A stretch of 64,000 nt of DNA from Vespula vulgaris (GCF_905475345.1 NC_066595.1:5642501-5706500), one strand, 5' to 3'. Shown: positions 14,255 through 27,467, numbered from the stretch's first letter. Notes: generated from the sequence alone by a model not told the origin. Program-made: numbers and translations.

Positions 14255-16483
14255 ATAATAAAAAGGAAAAAAGAAAAAAGAAAAACGAGAAAATTGTTAA
14301 AGAAAGATAAGACAAAAGAACGAAGGAAATAATTAAAAAAATTAGTAATTTTGTAATATTTTATAACGTCTAAAAAAGTCCTATAAAAATATATTTTCTA
14401 ACTCGAGTATCGTCAAATTGATAATTATACGATTATTACTGCCACATTGAGAAAACTATTATTTCTGATTTATATTTCATAATTTTGTCATTTCGTTACT
14501 GTGTCAGCATTCACTATTGCTATTACCATATCGCGTGACTTTATAAATTAAACCTAACATAAAACGTAAATTTTCTTTTATTGTTATTAACAATTTAACA
14601 AGTACGGAGACCTGTTCGTATATCGTAGTTTTATTATTATATGCAGTTTGTTCCATTAACGGAGTAAAGCATGTACGTATATAAATACGTACGTATGCAC
14701 GTACCTACATATGCACTTTAGATACACAAATTGACGTCTACAAAAATAACTTCCTCTTGGCCAAGATTACTCTCTCAGTTCGTGCACGCTCGCATACGTT
14801 CATCCTAAGACGTTCCTCGAGTGCTTATAGAAAACTCGTATGTGTGTACGTGTGTACGTGCTTTATACCTATCCAATAAATTTTTTTCTTCTTTCGGATT
14901 TCGAACCGTCTAATAATCGTTTTTTAAAAAAATTTTTTTTTCTTTTTTTTCTTTCCTTTTTTTGAAGTTTAGACATTAAATGCGTAGGCTAGCTATGTCT
15001 AGATAACGTAAGAAGTGGAAACACTTTGAGGAGTGGTCCGGCTGCTGGACTCCTAAGATTTCGAAGTTGACCCGTTACGAGAATAACTTCTTGGCGACGG
15101 ACGAAACGACGAAACGACGAAACGATGATATGACGATGTACCACGTTCGTATAATACATGCATACAAGATGTAAATCTTCCGAGAGGCTGATAGATGTAA
15201 ACTAAAGTAGAGCGAAGAACGACGAGTACGATATTAACACTTTCGCGACCTGCAACGTACTCTCCTATGTATTTTCATAAGTTAAAGCTGATAGCTATAA
15301 TTCATTTTTATTAGTATCGTTAAAATGAACAAGTTGATAAAAGTTTCTTATTGCTATCATCTTTTTTCTTTCACTTTTTTTCATTTCAATATTTATTACT
15401 TTTCAAGTTAACCGAAAAAAAAAGGAAATTTAATTTATGAAAAGCAAAGTTTTATCTTAGTCGATAAATTAAAATATAATTTGTTTAGATAAAAATAAGA
15501 ATGTTACGGAGATTCAGTTAAATTGTGTGTTTTTTTTTTTTTTTATATATATCCGAGAAGTGAACTAATTCAAGATAAATAAAAAAAAATTAAATAGAGA
15601 TCTTTGTATCGTTAAAAAACAGACGGAACATTCTTAACGCGTAAAATTAGTTTTTTTTTTCTTTTTATATATATATATATATATATTTGTTTGTATTTGT
15701 TTATATATATATATTGTTTGAATTTCATGTGCCGATAATTATGACAACAGACTAAGTCGAAGAATTGAAAAAATTCATTCAATGATTTATTTTATATTAC
15801 AATTATTTATGTTTTAATAATCTAGAAGAGCGTAGAGAGAAAACTTTTTTTCAATGTACTGTTTAACGACTTTGCAAGGTTGGTTGATAAACATAATTCT
15901 GTTTTTGTTTATTTTAATAACCCAAATTGACCAAATTATTTCTTATTTTTCGGCATACTTTATTTCTCTGGAAAAGTGCATGTACGTATTTGATTTTTCC
16001 GACGATTTACATGAAGGAAAAATTATATTGCATAAACAAGTAATGAACTTGTTATCGTACGTTCCGTACAATTTTTCATGAATATTTTCGTGCTCACAAT
16101 ACATCACAAAAAAGAAAAAAGAAAAAAAAAGAAAGAAAAAAGATATCGTTATCGAAAAAGAATAAGAAATCTCTATTATTATTTTAAATTAAATTAACAT
16201 GATTATACATACTTACAAAATATAAATGAATACCATTCTTCATAACTTTCTTTTTCGAATAAAACTGAAATATTCTCTTGTTTGTTTTATGACGTATAAA
16301 AAAATGATATTCGAGTTCATTAATAATTACATAAAAGTAGGTTCACATTATAACAGTAGGTAAATACATTAGAAAATATTTTCTTACACAAAAGAAAATT
16401 ATTTTTTATTACGAACATGAAGCTTTAAATATCTCAATAAGAAAAAATATATGACTTAGTCCGCTCTTATAATTATTGGCACT

Positions 16484-16531
<48 letters not shown>

Positions 16532-19500
16532 TATAAACTATTATCAATTTATAAACAAAGTAGTTTTTTAAACCGATAGAAATGTTAAAAAAAAGAGAGA
16601 GAGAGAGAAAGAAAAAAAAAAAGAAGTAACAACACAAGCGTAATAAAACGTAATAGAGTGCATAATACACACATACGCACACACATAAACATATATAGAT
16701 AACTTCGACCAGCTTTAATTGATAAAAAAAAAAAAAGAGAGAGAGTAGTATTCGTTCTACGTAAATCTCCTTTCGACAGAGTTCTTCTTCCTTCGGCTTT
16801 TCTCTTCTAGCGATGGCGATACAGGCGATTGTGGTTAATCGTGGGTGGAATCGGAGGTCAATAGGTATGCTTGACTCGAACCATGAAAGAAAGAAAGATA
16901 GAGAAAGACAAAGAAAGAGAAAGAGTGAGAAAGAGTGAGAAAGAGAGAGAAAGAGAGAGGTAGAGAACGGTCACGTTCGAGCTAGGATAGAAAACCAGTA
17001 TATTTCGATAGGATAGACGAGATATACCGATAGAAACCGTAAGCGTTAAAGTTAGCTTTGAGTCTTGGGTGAATATCGTTTTGGTGTCGTCTTCTTTTAA
17101 TCGACGAGTCTCGTGCAATGCAGAAATACGATACACTCGGACGAAAGGACGAAAGCAGGTCAAAGAGTCAGCAAATTCCATTGAGTCGCGTTACGGTTAA
17201 GCCTTCGCTCTTTTCCTTAGCAAATTAACATGTCTTGCTTAGATCGTTAGCAAACAGTTTTATATAAAAACTAACACCTGTCGCAGATTCTTTCTCTCTC
17301 TCTTTCTTTTTTTTTTGTTCTTTCATATAAATAAGTACTTAACGTTGGAAACAGATGGATCTCATAAAAGCATTAGTGATCTTCACACGTAGGTAGATGC
17401 ACGTAAGTAGATGATTGTCGATATATCTTACTAAGATTATTCTAAGTGTCATAGATATGATATTTCAAAAGAAATAATAACAACGAAATTGTACTAATAA
17501 TTCTATCCGACGTACGAAATCATACGTATCCACACGAGCTATAAATTATAAATAAACGATATATTATATATTATATATACTGTATATTATAATCGAAGAA
17601 ATGTATAAATCGTATATATCAAAAAAAAAAAAAGAGAAAAAAAATCGCAGTCGATCGATACGGTTTACGAAAATTGCTAATCGAAAACTTATAAATTGCA
17701 ATCGTGGGTGATATAAAAAAAATTTGTTGTCTCGATTATTTTGAGCCTTTCGAAGGAAGACTTTTTAACAGTAGCTGCTGTTTCCGTTTCAGGGTTAAGG
17801 GCTCGAAAAGCTGCATCTGGATTACGTGGCCAGGAGAACTGCATTTAGAAAGGTCGTTAAGAACTCGTTAGAGGAACGCGTTTGCTCGACGTCGAGTCGA
17901 TATCTCGAGGGTGAGATGTAGCAGGCCTTCACCCTCGAACTCTCTTTCTCTTCTCTTCTCTTTTCTTGCGACGCTTCGCGACTGTTCCTATAAATACGTT
18001 TCTCTCTCTGTTAGCCCAATTTGCTTCGCTTTCACCCCTTAACCCCACCGCGCCCCGGTCACTTCAATGTCCTCCAATTAGTAAATTAGTCGAAGCATAA
18101 CGGCTTCGTGTTTTATTGCCACGAATCGCGAACTCCGCAACTCCAGCGATGCCCGATTTAACCCCCTGTCTCCGACCACTATTATATCACGGATATCCTC
18201 TCTAGAAAATGGATTATATTTTTAGTTATACCCGAGGACCTTTTGTTGCCGTTACTTTCCTTAATACAGCTATTAATATAACTATACGATGTACAAGATA
18301 TATTATTAAATCAAAAATTGTTAACGTCAGGCCAAAACTATAATTATATCTTGTAAAAGGTTTCGCTAAATATAAACGATTAAAATTTAATCAGAACGAA
18401 AACGGTTCGTGTCTACGTTACGATTTTTTATTTATCCATTTCATCGTTTCAATTTAATGGGCAGTATTTATTTCGTATTGTTTAATCTTAACGATCAAGT
18501 ATAATTCGTAAGCGTCTATCATTTTATTGTATCTAATTTTATATATATATATATTTTTTTTTATCGCTTTTCTGTAATTTAATGATCAAGTTAATAGCAA
18601 GAATAACGGTAAAATTGCAATTTCTTCGAAATTCAGTAAATATCGTCTTTCAGAAATGTCGAAACAGTATACGAGTCGCATTTCGGCGAAGATAAATTCT
18701 TCTTAATGTGTTTTTCGTATATAGAACACGCTGGAGAATTCCTCCCTATCGATCGCATGGTGAAGGTCATGTTCGCGACACGCTAACATTTGGGTCTCGG
18801 TTGCTACGACGTACAAATATACATATTGTATACATATGTGCGTGTATATATTATATATATACATATATATGAATATATATGATATATACTTCTCTACACA
18901 TATAGATTTACTACGTTTAATTTTAGGCAAAAATATATTACTATATAAATATAAATATATAAATACACACACACATATATATACATATATCGTAAGAATA
19001 AAATATGGATGGAATAGAATAATAAAAACGAACGATATCCAATATGGAATATAAAATAAATAAAAAGAAAATATAACAATAAGAGAAAGAAAAAATGAAA
19101 AACTTGGAAAAAAAATGTATAAGATACTGGAGAAATGAGAAAGAGAATTTGGAAACTTCACAGTAGGATTTTCTTAACGACGAATAATTCGTCGGAATAA
19201 TAATGTTAAAATGAGCCGGTGAGTGGGACGACACTCGAATGATTTTAGGTTAGGTTAGGTTCGCCCACTTTGTCGTCTGATCGGACGGAAGTACAGAAAA
19301 TGGTATTGTATACGTGGGCGAGCGTGTAAAGTAAGAAAAAGAAGAAGAGGAGAAAGAAGATGGAAAAGAGAAAATAAAAGAAATCACGGAAGAAATGTTA
19401 ATGCAAGGTGTTCTTCTTTTCCCGAGATATTCGATAAATTATTGGTAACAGAAGGTAGCGGGCAAGAATAAAAAGTAGTAAAATAACGTGCAATCTGACT

Positions 19501-20066
19501 TAATAACATATAATTTAGATTCAACCATTCAGCCGACATAGGAACGTATTATTCTTTTATTATTAATGTCAAAATTTACGTTCTGATCTTAATCGTCGTT
19601 ATCGATAAAAATACGATGTATTTATTACAATCAAAAAAAGGCTAAAAACTTTTATCGCATTTCCATGAAATTATTCGATCAATATCCTAATGATATACAA
19701 AATCGCCGAATTAGTAATTTAATTTAATAACTATTCGTAGCTACTAAGGTTATCTTCATTCGATATTAGAAAAGAAAAAAAAAAAGAAAAGAAAATATCG
19801 TACATTCTCTCTTATTTTCAAAATTCTTAACAATAAAATAAAATAAAAATAAATTTATCATTCTAAATAGAATCTGTTTCTGATTTACATATATACATAT
19901 CCTAGCTCGAGTAATGGTCTATCATCTCAAATCAATAAAGGACTCTTACCTTTAGCTTCTTAGTAAACGCATTAAGATAGACAATAAAAAATTATCGCAG
20001 TAATAAAAATGCAAGAGACGCGAAGGAAAAAGAAAAATTGAAGAATAGAATAAAAAGAATGACTTA
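14250..20066. other. Gene-poor stretch, no gene recognised
   Basis: Low-complexity AT-rich DNA with (TA)n runs near 15668-15685 and 16487-16522, a GA-rich block near 16870-16960 and GC-richer islands at 16780-16860 and 17770-18180. The island at 17770-17860 begins with a good acceptor-like TTTCAG, but no open frame of useful length follows. Three tandem TTAGG units lie at 19244-19262. Confidence 0.5.
19244..19262 (+). repeat. Short interstitial TTAGG array
   Basis: TTAGG occurs three times in a row followed by TT. TTAGG is the canonical telomeric unit of most insects, including most Hymenoptera. Three units are too few to be a telomere remnant with certainty. The same AACCTAACC/GGTTAGGTT word also occurs near gene starts in this window (about 52826 and 55560), so it may be a promoter-type motif. 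Confidence 0.6.
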
Positions 20067-20111
20067 CCTTTTCGAAGGCTTCCAGCGCCGCTTGAGCACT
20101 CCCAACATGAG
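20067..20111 (-). CDS. Possible first coding exon of an unidentified minus-strand gene
   Basis: On the minus strand an ATG (preceded by an in-frame TAA) opens a short frame beginning M-L-G-V-L-K-R-R-W-K-P-S-K. It runs directly into a near-perfect splice donor, AAAAG followed by GTAAGT. The exon would end in phase 2. No downstream exon was recognised in the remaining 20 kb, so any following intron is long or the gene continues outside the window. The CpG-rich block at 21.9-22.2 kb would be a sensible promoter. I do not recognise the protein, and a chance ATG-donor pair cannot be excluded. Confidence 0.25.
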
Positions 20112-21351
20112 TACAAAAAAGGAACCCTTTCTTTCTTGATACGGAGCTTAGGGAGTCACTGATGAATTAGTGCAGGCGTCGAGAAGTTTTCGATTCGTCT
20201 TCGTAAAGAATTAACAGCGTTAACCACAGTTCACTACCGATCTCACCAATCTCACAAATGGGACCACACAAGCACCGAAATGCGTACTGTTTATCGACAC
20301 TCGAGTCGCGACATGTCCTTTGGATCGAGAGGGCTGTTTTGCCCTTCGAAATTCCTCGAATTTTTCTTACTCTTATTTTCCTTTTACACGACCTGCTACG
20401 CACTGTTTTCTTCTTCCTTTTTTTCTACTCGAGATCAAACATGTTAATATTTATTTATTTATTTATTTATGTACGTACGTTATACATGTATATTATCTAT
20501 CGGAGGTCGAAAGGACGCGAAATTTTATCGATCAAATTCGACGCTATAAGATGACGATGCGCAATATAACGACATTGCGAAAAAAGAACGAAAAAGAAAA
20601 GAAAACTTTTCGATTAGTTTCACCATCTCATTCTTTACCACATAAGCAATCTCGTTCTAATTAACCTCAAAATTAATTGCCATATAACGAACGAAACAAC
20701 CAAATGACCGAAACCCTCGATCAATGGGTTCGAACGATAAATCACCGAACCGGTCTAATTAAGACGATAACTAATTAACTACTCGCGCGTGCCTTCGTAC
20801 CACCATCGAGCGACATAAACGAGTTTCCCTTCGATCTAATACGAATCCAATAATTCGAGAGAACTATTATTTCATCTTTTATACAAGTTTGTCCAGTCAA
20901 TATTAGAATCGCAGGATTAACTCGTTTCACGATCTAATAAAATGTATCACTCAATTGATTACTTTCGAATCGTTAATCTAAAACGAACAAAATTATTAGT
21001 CGATCAACGTACTTCGCAAGGTCGATATTAACGAAATAATTACCGACGGAGGAATAAAAACCGTTACAAGATTCTACGTCTTTACGGAAAGAAAGAGAGA
21101 GAAAGAAAGAAAGAGAGAAAGAAAGAAAGAAAAAGAAAGAAAGAGGAAGAAAAAGAGAGAAATAGAGAGACAGAGAAAGAGAAGGAAAAGTTCACTGTCA
21201 CTACTGTAAACGACGTAACGAGTGCAATGGACCGTTCACGGGAACGCACTTACGACCGTTGGAACGCACTAAGAAGAACGTCTACGTTGTGTGGAAACGA
21301 ACTTCTCTGTCGTGCGTTTCAAGGAATAGGAGAAGATATAAGATGAAAAAC

Positions 21352-21388
<37 letters not shown>

Positions 21389-21749
21389 GATAATGCGGGT
21401 ATCGTTCGAGATGCGATGCAGTCGTCGGATGCAACGACGAAGACGTTCGATGACGTTCGCCGATGCTGCCAGGCGCTTTTTGGTACGTGGCCAAAACGGA
21501 AGAAGCCGATGGTAGAGGGAGATGAACGAGAAGGAAGAAGAAGAAGAAGAAGAACAAGAAGAAGAAGAAGAAGAGGAGGAAGAAGAGGAGGTGCAGGAGA
21601 AAAAGAAGAAGAAGAATAAGAAGAACGCGAAGAAAAGCGCCCGTGATATCTTTGAAAAAAAATACGACGCGAGTTCGTTGCCCGAACGCCAAGCCAAGAG
21701 AGAAAGAGAGAAAGAAAGAAAGAGAAAGAGAGAGATGCGACTCGACTCA

Positions 21750-21782
<33 letters not shown>

Positions 21783-24700
21783 AAAAAATGGCGATTGAGG
21801 TTCGTTCGAAATACCAACCCGCTCTTCGTTTTTCTCGATGTTTGTACTGTACGCCGGGTACGATTACGTGATAAATTCTTGGACACTTTCGGCCGGCGAG
21901 GATTATCGTATAGCGTTGGCGTTCGATCTCATGAAAGAAAAGGTAGAGAGAGAGAGGCGCGCGCGCGCGCGACGAAAACGAACCGGCCGCGCGCCGAACT
22001 CGAGCTAAACTGACGAGAAAGAGATGGGAGACACGCGGTACCCCACTTCTCGGTCATCCCCACCACGACGCAGCACGCAACCTACAGCGCCACACCGCGG
22101 CCATCAACATCAACTGACCACAGCCGACCGACTTCAGGTGCGTCTCGCGCTCGATTTACCTTAACCTCTCTCTTTCTCTCTTTCTCTCTCTCTCTCTCTT
22201 TCTTTCTTTTTGAAAATCTTCCTTTTTTCTTTTTTTCATATTTGTAATTTTTATTGCGTAACAAACGACGAGCAAGTTTCTATTCAAATTTATTCGTATT
22301 CAATTATTCGGAGATTTATTATTTATTCGTTATATATTTTATATATGCTATTTTTATATATTTCTGTATCAGATATATGAAACGTATAAATGAACGCATA
22401 CATAGAGATATGATCTCACGTTTACGCGCTTACGAAGAAGAGAAGATAGTCACAAGTCGATCAACAAAAATCGATGGTAAAGAACTATAATCCTTACCAA
22501 CATCTTTTGATTTTTAGCTCAAATAAATGATATAGTAAATTTTGTTATTTAATGGTGTTGAACATAACAATCAAGGAACTTTATTTGAAATAAAGAGAAG
22601 CACCAATCAAATGCTTTAGTAATACAATTTTTAAAAATTCGAAAAGTGAAGTTAATCATTTTCAACTATAGATTGCTCAGTTCTACTACTTTGATAATAA
22701 CGTATAATAATAGACTCAAATAATGAATAAGTTAATTTTTTTAAATAAATAATCAATATATATATCAGTATTTTAATCAGTATGAATAATTAAGTCCAAA
22801 GATCGTATCAATTATATTACATACTAATATTTTATTATAAATACTGACCATTTATCGAGAATACTGATACAATAAATAAAAGTCGAATATACTACCTACG
22901 TCGGTTTCTCAACTTTTGTTGACACTCGACCATTCTCGTGTACGAAACGTTAAGATTTATCTCTAAGATTAATACTATCAAATGAGAAGTAAAAGTAAGA
23001 TACTCGATTATAAAATATATTACAAAGTTCTTATCGATATATATTGCATCGTATTAAAATTTTAAGAGTCTTTCAAATCCCTCATGATTTTACTTGTGAC
23101 CCGTTTGTATTCGTTTCACGAGTACGTTGAGTACAGTACAGCTGTGCCGACTTCGGCGTTATTCGGCTACGATCGCGTGCAAGAGAATCGATTTTTCCTA
23201 CGGTTAGTGTACAGAACGAAATCGGAGTTGCCATGCGGACGATGGAAGCAGGTGGATCTGACCGACATAACGTGCTATTCATCATTCGAAAAAATGAATT
23301 AATATTTGAAAATCTAATTGTTTCTATGTCGATTGCTCGATCTCAGTCGAATTCAATCGAATTGGAATCGAAAATTAAACTCGATTTAACTTCTCGTTAG
23401 AACGAGTAAATCATTCTAATGTACGTTTTTAAAAAGTGAATTTTTGTCTCTTTTTACATTTCCTCCTTCTAAATGAAATTTTATAATTCTTTTCGCAATC
23501 ATATCGATCGTGTAACATAATAGCAACAAAACCGAGTTTTTATATTTCTTAGTTCTATAATCCTTCTCGTATCATGAAGATAGAAAAAAAAAAGTAATAG
23601 AGAATAATATTAGACGGTTTATCGAAGTAACCCAGCCTTTTTATGATATTATTTCTTTCGATAACGTATAGATGCATTCGTAAGCTCCAATTGCACTTTT
23701 CTTAATGGAATTATTTATACTTTAAGCTCGAGTAATCCTCTTAAAATTGAATGATCACGTTCTATATCGCGTTGAAATGAAATAATGCAAATTTGAATAT
23801 TTCTCAATTCTGTCTGTCGTCGAATAATATTAATTAATTATTACCATTATTTTGTTAACATTGGTTAATACGTAACAATTCTTTCTCGGAAATCGAAAAT
23901 ATTAAATCGAAGTATTCTTCGTGGTCACTCGTCTGCAAAGAATTCCTAGAAACATCGGTCGTTTCCAACCTGTTATTATTTCTTTTTCTTTTTTCATGCA
24001 CGTTACATAAAATCGATTTCTTCGTGTTCTATTATCGAACATTTCGACAGCTCCATATAGCCAAATATCGCATTATATAATAATATATAACTTGAATGTT
24101 TCTTGAGTGAAACGAATGTTAAAAGTAAAAGAAAGAAAAAAGTAAAAGCAAAGAAAGGAAAAATAAAAAAAATAAAAACGCTCGTAAAAATCGTAGACAA
24201 CCTGACCGTTGTAATTCCTGAGCGGCACGATCATCGTGATGTCTGAAAAATATTTTTACACCGGTTCGTTCGTTGATCGTAAACTCTGGTACAAAGAGTT
24301 GCTTGTTAGATGGTTAAAGCCTTTTGCAATAGGCTACGACGAATCAGTGTATACGTAAGATGTACACACATATATATACATATATATACATATATATGCA
24401 TTTGCATCGTATCTATCCCCATAAAGACTTTCCACCGAGTTTCTTTTTAATACGGTCTACGTATTCTCGCGAAACAGAGAAAGAGAGAAGGGTAGAAGTC
24501 ACGTGGCTCACTAGACATCTCGCCAAGAGATAAGGTATTCGAGGGTGCTCGAATGAAAAGGCACCCTAGAGGGCATTCTCATGACACTTGACCTACCTTT
24601 CTTCACTCTGGAGATTTATTAAGCGTGTTAAGTGTATACCGTCGAATTCCTCTTCCTCTATTTCGAAGAATACAAATTTCTTCGAAGAAAGCAACTTCTT

Positions 24701-25471
24701 TCTCTTCCAAATTCTCTATCAGTTTTTATTTAAATTTTATGTTTACGAAAGTACAGATTAATGTCGTAATAACAGATTAATCAATGTTAATTAGAAATAC
24801 AAATTGATTCTTGATCGTTCATAAGATGGCAAGATAACGAAATCATTTCTCGACTTCATTTTCTTTGTCCGTCATTCAATGGATCGTAGTTTTGTGATCC
24901 ACTGTCGTTTCCTGTCTCCTCTCTTTCTATCTCTCTTTCTCTCTTTCTCTCTCATTACTTTCCATGCCTTTCTCCAGTATCTCGTCGTTATGAGATAAAA
25001 TACCGAGCAAGGAAGAAACTGTGGAATTGCGAATTGCGATTAAAAACCGGATTCATTCTCGTTACCGGTTGGAAAAAAACGAGAGGAAACGAAAGAACGG
25101 AGGTGCAGGTGGAGAGCCAGGTGGCTCATGGTAAGGAGAGGAACAGTGAATGAACGAAGGAACGAAAGGATGAAAGAAAATTCTCTTTGCTCGCATTGCT
25201 CCGAAGCGGTTCACTCTTGAAGCGGTCGAACGTAAAAGTACGACAAGACGAATGTGAGCACGAGAGTCGAATACCAATCACAATTTCCTTTTCCTTCTCT
25301 TTATCTTTATTCCCGTTCTTTCTGCGTCTAAAATAAAAAAATCTTTGTTATTTCGAATGCGTCTTCGAGAACGATCGATGCTCCAACATTATTGAATTCA
25401 TCTAGAGAAAGTTGAAGTCGAAACATTACAAAGATTATAAGTTTACAAATAAAAACCATGATCATTTTTCA

Positions 25472-25512
<41 letters not shown>

Positions 25513-25601
25513 AAAATATATATATAATATATATTTTTTATAAGAGAAATAAATATATAATAAACATTTAATTAATAATACGATAAAAAAAAAAAGTAAT
25601 T
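20112..25601. other. Non-coding stretch with purine tracts and a CpG-rich block
   Basis: Contains a GA-rich stretch at 21080-21190, a (TA)n run at 21355-21386, a long GAA/GAG tract at about 21526-21660 and a (GA)n at 21751-21776. Long open frames here are products of these repeats. About 21950-22150 is conspicuously rich in CpG and ends in a donor-like CAG/GTGCGT on the plus strand. A GC-richer island at 23080-23290 is open on both strands but unrecognised. A (TA)n run occupies about 25475-25509. Confidence 0.5.
21950..22150. promoter_or_regulatory. CpG-rich block, candidate promoter / 5' non-coding exon
   Basis: GCGC runs, GGCCGCGCGCC and many CpGs stand out against the AT-rich surroundings. 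On the plus strand a CTTCAG/GTGCGT donor-like site closes the block near 22139, as expected for a 5' non-coding exon. On the minus strand the nearest downstream exon candidate is 20,067-20,111. No TATA box or initiator could be assigned. Confidence 0.3.
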
Positions 25602-25673
25602 GGTTCCGGCCGGGATCGAACTGGCGACCTTCTGCGTGTAAAGCAGACGTGATAACCGCTACACCACGGAACC
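25602..25673 (-). tRNA. tRNA-Val (anticodon UAC)
   Basis: Read on the minus strand this is a 72-nt cloverleaf. The acceptor arms GGTTCCG and CGGAACC pair fully. The D arm contains TAGCGGTTATCA. The anticodon stem TCTGC/GCAGA closes a 7-nt loop TTTACAC with anticodon TAC. The T arm carries TTCGATC. One A-C mismatch is visible in the T stem. No 3' CCA is encoded, as usual in eukaryotes, and no intron is present. A run of T (minus strand) follows within about 10 nt, which is a good RNA polymerase III terminator. Confidence 0.95.
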
Positions 25674-26698
25674 TTGGTGTTAGTTTCTTTGTATAAGTAT
25701 ATTAACTAAATTTATTGTATATGTAACTAATTATTTATATCAATTAATATTTAAATACATTCAATATATCTTATTACATATACTAAAAACTAATTTTTGA
25801 AGCAGACATTTTTGTCTAAAAATGCTACGTAAAATAACCTTCGATGTCGATAAAATAGATTACTTTTTTTCGATATGAGTATGTTTGATAGATGGCAGGC
25901 AAATACATACTATTTACTTTTAACTTCCTAAATATGAATGAAATAGAAATAAAAATTATATATATATATATTTTGTTTAACATCAATGATTTATATCTGT
26001 ACTTTAAACTTTCAAAATCCCATATTCTAATTATAAACGTCATTATATCTCGTGATTGATCAAAGTTATAAGAAAGTTTAATAAGAGAAATTTGCACGGC
26101 TATGAGCTGCAAAGTTTTTAATACTCTTGATCTTTTCTAATTATAAAAGTCAACATAATTTCTTTTTTATCTATAAGATTTTTATCTATCTGAGAATATC
26201 TATAAATTTGTTTACATATTTATATAAAAGTAAACATTTGCAATCGAAATCATATATAGTAAAAAATTACTACTTTACATTGTTTATGAGATAATCGACA
26301 TCATAAGTATTAGACTAGTTGACTTTTCATACACTATATATATATGTACGACTAATTGATTATTCGTTTAAAAAACGATCGTCAGGCTACATATTTTGAA
26401 GTTGTTTAAAATGATCTTCAGCTTTTCAAAATACATGATCGTTTGATTTGTAAGTAATGTATTATGCGTAACACAGGATATGAATCACAATACAATATGG
26501 ATCTGGTAGCCATTCCATTAAAATGCCGATTTTAGATTTAAGAGTTTAGATTTAGTACATTACATTAATAAAAGAAAACAATGAAATAAAACTATTTCTT
26601 ATAAACACTATGTCGACAAATAAATTCTAGAATATTTCTTTTTCTTATACCTTTTGAGAAACTTTGTCGTTTATGTTCGCCGTAATTTGACCGCTATA
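25674..26698. other. AT-rich spacer, nothing recognised
   Basis: No gene, RNA or clear repeat was recognised between the tRNA-Val and the transposon-remnant zone. The only open frame of note (about 25.8-26.1 kb, minus) has the composition of chance AT-rich sequence. Confidence 0.6.
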
Positions 26699-26887
26699 TC
26701 AACGAAGCATTTCGAGAGATCCATGTTTCACAAGTATTCGTTCAACTATTTGGATAACTCTTCTGTTAAAATGTCGGCGATTTGGATAACGATCTGTGTA
26801 GTATATAGCAGCCATAAATGCGTCGCCGACGTACTCACCTAATGCGAGGACCATGTTGGTGTGCTCTCGATTACTGTATGTTGCCAT
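26699..26887 (-). pseudogene. Degenerate DUF4817-type helix-turn-helix fragment of a transposable element
   Basis: On the minus strand, from the internal ATG at 26,887, about 62 residues read M-A-T-Y-S-N-R-E-H and later D-R-Y-P-N-R-R-H and V-I-Q-I-V-E-R. From memory this is the pattern of the DUF4817 helix-turn-helix domain, abundant in arthropod genomes and often linked to transposable elements. It stops after L-E-M-L-R, where intact relatives usually continue. No transposase or integrase follows, and the downstream codons are interrupted. I read it as a fossil DNA-binding domain and not as a host gene. The family assignment is recognition by eye. Confidence 0.55.
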
Positions 26888-26939
26888 GTCGACAAAATGA
26901 CGAAAACTAATAGCCCATACCGAAAACGATAACAATCCA

Positions 26940-27467
26940 TGACATTGGTGCTGTCCGTGAATAAAAGAACAACAAAAACAAAGTTTACAGGATATCCAAG
27001 TGTACGCGTACTCAGTCTATTATCAACACCAATTTATTTATAAATAAAACCTCATATGGAAAAATGACACTGTACATTTACGACTTATTTTTTCAATATA
27101 TGTACGTATAAATTCAATTCTCTATTGTAGAACTCAGATCGGTAATATATTCTGTGTATTACTAATAAAATTATTGTTATTGATCCAGTTTGAGTTTTTG
27201 ATCATTTATGCTCATGTAAGTAGTCGAATAAAATACTACATTTGGCGACTTTAATATTAATAGAAATAAATATGATTGTGTCACAAAGAAGAAGAAATGA
27301 TAAAGAACACAATGAATAACGACAGTGGAATGCCATTGTGCAACCCGAATAAAAAGTCGGGATATTTGTTTTCAAAATGGAAGCAGTGGTTATGTGCTTT
27401 CAATCTGTTATCCACAACTAAGAATATAATCGATTTGAAAAGATATATGAACGAAAAGATTGAATAA
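26940..27467 (+). mobile_element. LTR-retrotransposon remnant: possible LTR end, primer-site-like motif and gag N-terminus
   Basis: The stretch up to about 27240 has LTR-like features: an AATAAA-containing AT-rich tail and an end in ACTACA. It is followed at about 27240-27250 by TTTGGCGAC, which resembles the primer-binding region next to an insect Ty3-like LTR. Downstream, a plus-strand frame (27276-27467) carries a S-K-W-K-Q-W-L-C-A-F-N motif like the start of Ty3/gypsy gag capsids, then stops after about 63 residues. No protease, reverse transcriptase or integrase is visible. All assignments are by eye; the upstream LTR boundary is not defined. Confidence 0.3.

Noticed and set aside
15236..15260. 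TTAACACTTTCGCGACC, similar to a piggyBac terminus
   Set aside because: No matching inverted end next to a second TTAA within about 2 kb.
21269..22013. Several overlapping long open frames on both strands
   Set aside because: They are products of GAA/GAG and TC repeats: translations are runs of E/K/R or S/F/L in every frame, with no domain and no splice context.
23082..23302. Frames open on both strands in a GC-richer island
   Set aside because: Neither translation resembles a protein I know, and no start/splice arrangement favours one strand.
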